Of a stretch of 40,253 bases of DNA, positions 36,993-40,253 are shown piece after piece. A program made the position numbers and the translations under genes. This stretch comes from a virus. Location of the stretch: IMG/VR virus record IMGVR_UViG_3300009788_000183, positions 1 to 40,253 of that record; one strand, written 5' to 3'. Every line of letters begins with the position of its first letter. The stretch's first letter is position 1. A model generated the notes under the pieces. It saw only the letters and a list, made by a program, of their open reading frames with translations. It ran no database searches and was not told the origin of the DNA.

Positions 36993-37682
36993 ATGAAAAA
37001 CCTAGCCATCATTTTAGCACTATTCGCGCCTATCGTGGCATTCGCTAACACCGAGGTTCCGCCTGATGATGTTAACGTTATTGAGCAAACTCAAAGCCAA
37101 GTTCAGAAGCAAGAACAAAATCAGACAGGTGGTGATGCCAACGCGACTGGCGGAAACTCTTCTTCAGAGGGAGGGGATATCTCTATCAGCAACAAACGCC
37201 CCCACCGCAACACGCCAAATCCTGACGCCCCCACCGTCTACCCTACAGTTCCCTGTTTCCGAGGACAGTCTGGTAGTGCCGTGGTCCCCGGTTTTGGGTT
37301 ATCAGTGGGCCGAGGCAAAATCGATGAAGGCTGCGTTCGTAGAGAACTAATCCGCCTAGCCCCAGACACCCACAAATTATACCTTTTTTGCCGTGAGCCG
37401 TCAGTAACAGAGGCTTTTGGCGACTTCGAAACATGCCTCGAACATAACCAACCAGACGATGAAGGAGGTGATGACGAAAATGATAGGTCCATACGACCCA
37501 GCACCTATGACGATACGTCGCTTAGAGAAGAGATAGAGGCCGCGCTGAGCGACGTAAGAGACGATTTGCGGCAAACCCAAGCAGAAGCCCAGGAGTCGCG
37601 GCAATACGCTGTCACGGCTTCCAGGGTCGACCCGCTTTCTGAGATCAGACGAAAATTGGCAGACGTGGAATACGTCAAATGA
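36993..37682 (+). CDS. secreted Gln/Gly-rich four-Cys protein
   Basis: 229 aa, ATG after a 3-base gap. A Sec signal peptide is obvious (KNLAIILALFAPIVAFA, cleavage after about residue 19), then a Gln-rich segment (QTQSQVQKQEQNQTGG) and a Gly/Ser/Asn-rich spacer. The core has PCFRGQSGSAVVPGFGLSVG, GCVRRELIRLA and LFCREPSVTEAF plus ETCLEH: four Cys that could form disulfides. This arrangement resembles a secreted-protein type found next to phage lysis genes. The charged C-terminal 90 residues are additional. Role unknown. Confidence 0.65.
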   Translation: MKNLAIILALFAPIVAFANTEVPPDDVNVIEQTQSQVQKQEQNQTGGDANATGGNSSSEGGDISISNKRPHRNTPNPDAPTVYPTVPCFRGQSGSAVVPGFGLSVGRGKIDEGCVRRELIRLAPDTHKLYLFCREPSVTEAFGDFETCLEHNQPDDEGGDDENDRSIRPSTYDDTSLREEIEAALSDVRDDLRQTQAEAQESRQYAVTASRVDPLSEIRRKLADVEYVK

Positions 37683-37957
37683 GTGAGACAGTTAAAGTGT
37701 TGCTAATTGCGGTGGCAACAGCGGCTGTACTTGGCACTGGAGCAATACTCTGGTCTACCTTCTCTAAGGGCGTAGAGGCAGAGATGGGCGATATCCCAGC
37801 AATTACTGAACTGAAGGGTGAAGTAACTGAGTTGAAGATTGAGATCAAAGGTCTGCGCGCCGAGGTGGTTGAAGTGAAAGTTGAGTTGGCGGGTGTAACG
37901 GGTACGCTCACGGCAGTAAAAGATCAGGGTAACGCGATTCTCGCGATTCTGAAATGA
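37679..37957 (+). CDS. membrane-anchored coiled-coil protein
   Basis: 92 aa, ATG overlapping the preceding stop (ATGA). One N-terminal transmembrane segment (about 7-26, VLLIAVATAAVLGTGAILW) then a Leu/Val/Ile coiled coil (LKGEVTELKIEIKGLRAEVV, EVKVELAGVTGTLTAVK). Its C-terminal about 10 residues QGNAILAILK are echoed after the HNH gene. Could be a spanin-like or holin-associated protein, but lysis function is not shown. Confidence 0.6.
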   Translation: MSETVKVLLIAVATAAVLGTGAILWSTFSKGVEAEMGDIPAITELKGEVTELKIEIKGLRAEVVEVKVELAGVTGTLTAVKDQGNAILAILK

Positions 37958-37959
37958 GA
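37923..37959 (+). repeat. left copy of diverged 37-base direct repeat
   Basis: Pairs with 38479-38515; 27 of 37 positions are identical by direct comparison, with no gap. Shared blocks are ATCAG, GTAA, ATTCTCGC and AATGAGA. It lies across the end of the coiled-coil gene and the start of the HNH gene, so the endonuclease gene sits between the two copies. Confidence 0.55.
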
Positions 37960-38409
37960 ACCCTGCTGGAAAGATTCGAAGAAAAATTTGTACCGGAGCC
38001 GAATTCAGGGTGTTTCCTATGGACTGCGAGCGGTGGCCCTAATGGTTACGGCCATATCAATATAGGCGGGAAAACTGTTAGGGCCCATCGTGCTGCCTAC
38101 GAACTTTTCAAAGGACCAATCCCCGACAATCTTTGCGTGCTACATACCTGTGATACGCCGTGTTGTGTGAATCCAGGCCACCTTTTTGCCGGGACCCAAA
38201 CCGACAATATGACGGACATGATCAAGAAAGGACGTGCACGGTACTTGGCTGGTGAAAGTCATCCGCGCGGAACTGCAAAACTGACAGAGAAGCAAGTTCT
38301 TGAGATACGCGTCGCCACCGGAAGCCAAAAACAAATTGCGGCTAGATACGGCATTGGTTGCTCAAATGTAAGCCAGATAAAATCCCGCCAACGATGGGGC
38401 CACTTGTGA
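37954..38409 (+). CDS. HNH endonuclease (homing type)
   Basis: 151 aa, ATG overlapping the previous stop (ATGA). HNH_3 core: GYGHINIGGKTVRAHRAAYE and LHTCDTPCCVNPGHLFAGTQ, followed by DNMTDMIKKGRA, the textbook phage homing-endonuclease pattern with H-N-H residues (H in VLHTC, N in CVNP, H in GHLF). A C-terminal DNA-binding module follows (LTEKQVLEIRVATGSQKQIA, then RYGIGCSNVSQIKSRQRW), an HTH/NUMOD-like tail. Free-standing homing gene, bracketed by the 37-base repeat. Confidence 0.85.
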   Translation: MRTLLERFEEKFVPEPNSGCFLWTASGGPNGYGHINIGGKTVRAHRAAYELFKGPIPDNLCVLHTCDTPCCVNPGHLFAGTQTDNMTDMIKKGRARYLAGESHPRGTAKLTEKQVLEIRVATGSQKQIAARYGIGCSNVSQIKSRQRWGHL

Positions 38410-38513
38410 TCACCGCCATGGACCTTAAATTCTCAACCACAGACGCAAGAATTGAGGCTAGGCAGGATCTGATCGTTAATCAGAGTAATGCCATTCTCGC
38501 AGCACATCAATGA
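38406..38513 (+). CDS. 35-aa peptide, possible coiled-coil remnant
   Basis: GTG overlapping the HNH stop (GTGA); an ATG at 38418 is a shorter alternative. The product ITAMDLKFSTTDARIEARQD, then LIVNQSNAILAAHQ, ends in QSNAILAAHQ, similar to QGNAILAILK at the end of the membrane coiled-coil gene. It may be the detached C-terminal part of a gene split by the HNH element, or a duplicate tail. Independent function not supported. Confidence 0.35.
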   Translation: MITAMDLKFSTTDARIEARQDLIVNQSNAILAAHQ

Positions 38514-38515
38514 GA
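38479..38515 (+). repeat. right copy of diverged 37-base direct repeat
   Basis: Partner of 37923-37959 (27 of 37 identical by direct comparison). It covers the C-terminal codons of the 35-aa peptide and its stop. Distance between copies is 556 bases, enclosing the HNH gene. Confidence 0.55.
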
Positions 38516-38522
38516 GTAGAGC

Positions 38523-38816
38523 ATGATTGAACTATCCGAAATGGACATAAAAAAGCCAGGCGAAACAGTTCTGGTTTTGATTGATGAATATCTGGACGCT
38601 GCCGTAAAACCGAACACAATCACGCTGTACGGTTATCAGTGTGAGCGGCTGACTGTATCTGTTCGAGGGCGTTATCGGCGGGAAACGAAAGCAAGGCCCG
38701 ATGATATGACGTGCGATGAGTGGATTAAATCTGCGCCGCTTGCAGAAGATTGCAGCTATCACGGGATTCCTATTCGCCGCCATATCCTAGAAAAGCCCCG
38801 TGCTCTGGCAGCGTAA
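38523..38816 (+). CDS. hypothetical protein, 97 aa
   Basis: ATG 9 bases after the preceding stop, with GAGAGTAGAG upstream. Mixed alpha/beta (IELSEMDIKKPGETVLVLID, TITLYGYQCERLTVSVRGRY) with a basic C-terminal half. Its stop lies inside the next gene. Function unknown. Confidence 0.55.
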   Translation: MIELSEMDIKKPGETVLVLIDEYLDAAVKPNTITLYGYQCERLTVSVRGRYRRETKARPDDMTCDEWIKSAPLAEDCSYHGIPIRRHILEKPRALAA

Positions 38817-38964
38817 AGGCAAGTACTACCTCCAAAGCGGCGGCTTCACTATCGCAAAGTTTCGCTACAGCCATGAAGAAAAACACAAGTACTCGTTATT
38901 CGAAAAAGGTAAATTGCTCAAAGTATGCAGCACGTTGAACGAAGCCAAATCGATTACCCAATAA
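38800..38964 (+). CDS. conserved short phage protein, 54 aa
   Basis: GTG start overlapping the previous gene by 17 bases. The product LWQRKGKYYLQSGGFTIAKF then RYSHEEKHKYSLFEKGKLLK has the W-x-R-x-G-x-Y-(Y)-L-x-S-G-x-(F/Y)-T-I-(A/S)-K pattern of short proteins often found next to rusA in phages. Probably an all-beta peptide; function unknown. It overlaps rusA by 40 bases. Confidence 0.55.
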   Translation: MLWQRKGKYYLQSGGFTIAKFRYSHEEKHKYSLFEKGKLLKVCSTLNEAKSITQ

Positions 38965-39314
38965 CCCCGGTACCCAAACCGCGCATGACGCGCCGTGATG
39001 CAATGCGGTCGACGACGAAATATCCTCGCAGGCCAGGGGTGGCACGGTATGATGCGTTTAAGCAAGAATGCTTGCTAAGGAAAGTAGCGGTACCGGAGTC
39101 AGGTTCTCACATCACATTTTACTTGCCTATGCCCAAATCGTGGAGCAAGAAGAAAAAAGCGGTTATGTGCTCCATGCCCCACCAACAAAGGCCAGATAAA
39201 GACAACCTAGAGAAAGCCTTACTGGACGCCATATTTGACGAGGATTGCAGGATTTGGGATAGCCGAGTCACCAAGCGATGGGGCTACGAAGGATCTATTC
39301 TGATAGAAACATGA
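38925..39314 (+). CDS. rusA: RusA Holliday-junction resolvase
   Basis: 129 aa, ATG. The RusA signature is visible: ITPVPKPRMTRRD at the N-terminus, LPMPKSWSKKKK in the middle and RPDKDNLEKALLDAIFDEDC at 89-108, with the metal-binding acids of the family (D91, D93 and D101). RusA cuts four-way DNA junctions. No good ribosome site is seen for this ATG, so coupling to the upstream frame may supply translation. It joins the recombination set (ERF/NinB/DUF1364) although on the opposite strand. Confidence 0.88.
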   Translation: MQHVERSQIDYPITPVPKPRMTRRDAMRSTTKYPRRPGVARYDAFKQECLLRKVAVPESGSHITFYLPMPKSWSKKKKAVMCSMPHQQRPDKDNLEKALLDAIFDEDCRIWDSRVTKRWGYEGSILIET

Positions 39315-39323
39315 GGATAAAAC

Positions 39324-39527
39324 ATGACTGAAACCACAATGACTATTCCAGAGCTCGAGGAAATGGAAAAAACGGTTAAGCGCGGGCTCGCTGTTATCGA
39401 AGCAAGCGAGGACGAATCCGCAAAACGAGCCGGGAAAGCTGTTCATAAAGAACTGACGGATCTGCGCAGAAGTTTCCCTGAATGGCCGGAAGTAGTGCCA
39501 GAGGGTGGAGGCGGAACCGGGAAGTGA
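39324..39527 (+). CDS. hypothetical protein, 67 aa
   Basis: ATG with GAGGATAAAA upstream. Helical, acidic (TIPELEEMEKTVKRGLAVIE then ASEDESAKRAGKAVHKELTD) with a Gly-rich end. Stop overlaps the next GTG (GTGA). Function unknown. Confidence 0.5.
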   Translation: MTETTMTIPELEEMEKTVKRGLAVIEASEDESAKRAGKAVHKELTDLRRSFPEWPEVVPEGGGGTGK

Positions 39528-39928
39528 ACTGGGAGCACGTCTACGCTGCCCTGACCATTATCACGATAGTCTACGTTGTCCGTAAGGGCGATGGCACCAC
39601 CATACTAGCGATTCTGTTTGTTGCCGCGGCTTGGATAGCTTCGAACCGCGTAGATCCCACCAACACGATCGCCAACGTCATTATCGACATGGTGTTTCTC
39701 TTCGTCGTTTACCGCTACTGGTATACAGACCGCCTCAGTTTATGGGGCTTTCTCTGCGCCATCACCATCCTTCAGATAATCTGGCACAGTATTGCGCCGT
39801 TCCTATTCATTTTTTCGGTGCGTGAGGAAGTTTGGTATTATCTCGCCGTTCGAAATGTTCTATACGTCTCGCAGCTGCCGTTAATAGGATGGTACGCACA
39901 TGGAAGTTTTGTGGTTTCTAAGGGATAA
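39524..39928 (+). CDS. multi-pass membrane protein
   Basis: 134 aa from the GTG at 39524, overlapping the previous TGA; an ATG at 39482 would add 14 residues not matching membrane topology. About four transmembrane segments (YAALTIITIVYVV, TTILAILFVAAAWIA, IANVIIDMVFLFVVYRYW, FLCAITILQIIW and a hydrophobic segment SIAPFLFIF). This matches a holin-like or phage integral membrane protein. The two following genes are also small membrane proteins. Confidence 0.6.
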   Translation: MNWEHVYAALTIITIVYVVRKGDGTTILAILFVAAAWIASNRVDPTNTIANVIIDMVFLFVVYRYWYTDRLSLWGFLCAITILQIIWHSIAPFLFIFSVREEVWYYLAVRNVLYVSQLPLIGWYAHGSFVVSKG

Positions 39929-40070
39929 TTGGGGGCTGGTACTGGCGATAATTGTATTCTGTATCGTGATGATGAGATTGGCCGAAGTAGATACGGATGG
40001 CGTAACCAAGGCGTTGAAAAAATCAGCAAAATTACGGAAACAGATAGAGAAAAAGTTAGATGACGGCTGA
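39900..40070 (+). CDS. small holin-like membrane protein, 56 aa
   Basis: ATG at 39900 inside the end of the previous gene. One N-terminal transmembrane segment, residues about 10-26 (WGLVLAIIVFCIVMMRL), then a basic charged tail (KALKKSAKLRKQIEKKLDDG). The arrangement resembles short class-II/III holins or spanin-like partners. Function inferred only from topology and neighbours. Confidence 0.5.
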   Translation: MEVLWFLRDNWGLVLAIIVFCIVMMRLAEVDTDGVTKALKKSAKLRKQIEKKLDDG

Positions 40071-40248
40071 AATCATGGAACTGATGCAGTTTGGATCTGC
40101 CGGTGCTGTCATCATCGTCGTTTGGCTGTTTTTGAAAGACCGAAAAGAAGATAGAAAAAGTTTCAACGAGACCATCAAAACCGCCCTCGAGGCCAATAAC
40201 GCCGTATTAAACAAGGTTCTGGTTCAATTGGGTAAGGCAGATCGATGA
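40060..40248 (+). CDS. small holin-like protein, 62 aa
   Basis: ATG overlapping the preceding TGA. N-terminal transmembrane segment, residues about 13-24 (SAGAVIIVVWLFL), followed by a charged helix (RKEDRKSFNETIKTALEANN) that may form a coiled coil. This single-TM-plus-coil layout resembles small phage lysis-associated proteins. Its stop overlaps the ATG (40245) of a further gene cut by the window edge. Confidence 0.55.
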   Translation: MTAEIMELMQFGSAGAVIIVVWLFLKDRKEDRKSFNETIKTALEANNAVLNKVLVQLGKADR

Positions 40249-40253
40249 AATAC

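Noticed and set aside
1-40253. CRISPR arrays, tRNA genes, rRNA genes, insertion sequences, retron or diversity-generating elements
   Set aside because: No repeat-spacer pattern, cloverleaf, transposase or reverse-transcriptase motif was seen on reading; a tRNAscan and repeat search could not be run.
1-40253. Integrase, phage attachment site or DNA polymerase
   Set aside because: No tyrosine or serine recombinase, and no polymerase or helicase motif is recognisable in the window, so lysogeny and replication mode are left open.

Overview
The window is part of a tailed double-stranded DNA bacteriophage genome. Almost every base is coding, genes abut or overlap by 1-14 bases (ATGA, GTGA or TAATG junctions), and the gene order from about 4.8 to 27.7 kb follows the P22 head-tail plan: small and large terminase, portal, scaffold, major capsid protein, gp4-like adaptor, gp10-like stabilisation protein, a gene in the gp26 slot, acetyltransferase-like genes in the gp14 slot, three ejection-protein candidates (gp7/gp20/gp16 positions), then fibre and spike. 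This points to a short-tailed (podovirus-like) phage. The capsid protein looks like the DUF5309/SU10 type. The host is probably a Gram-negative gammaproteobacterium (Shine-Dalgarno-led genes, ninB, rusA and DUF1364 relatives), but the sequence does not name it. No integrase, DNA polymerase or helicase is recognisable here, so lifestyle and replication cannot be decided.

Layout. 1-4.77 kb: beta-rich, probably virion-surface genes (FN3-like end, LamG-like protein, a repeat-rich Big-like protein) and several tiny basic genes. 4.78-11.9 kb: packaging and capsid. 12.0-12.9 kb: small head-associated genes. 12.9-17.2 kb: a sugar/methyl-transfer cassette inside the head-tail module: a TPR-GT-B glycosyltransferase, a GT-A glycosyltransferase, a methyltransferase, an unknown probable virion protein, and a single polypeptide joining a GT-A-like domain to a methyltransferase. 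17.2-24.5 kb: tail adaptors, two GNAT-like genes and ejection proteins. 24.5-28.1 kb: two adhesins sharing an N-terminal anchor, and a DUF1353 protein.

28.0-31.1 kb is a leftward operon with recombination functions (ERF/Rad52-like annealing protein, NinB-like protein, DUF1364 nuclease-like protein, an HTH protein). It starts at a divergent control region (31.07-31.16 kb) in which two back-to-back promoters flank a dyad, next to a rightward Cro/YdaS-like gene. 31.2-37 kb is a rightward array of more than twenty small genes (MazG-like, GIY-YIG-like, zinc-binding and HTH proteins, many unknown). 37-40.25 kb holds a secreted Gln-rich protein, a membrane coiled-coil protein, an HNH endonuclease flanked by a diverged 37-base repeat, RusA, and a run of small membrane proteins that may be the lysis region; the window ends inside it.

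The most unusual element is the glycosyl/methyl-transferase cassette, which together with the neighbouring GNAT genes suggests virion-protein or receptor glycan modification. The control region at 31.1 kb and the HNH-bracketing repeat are the next most interesting.
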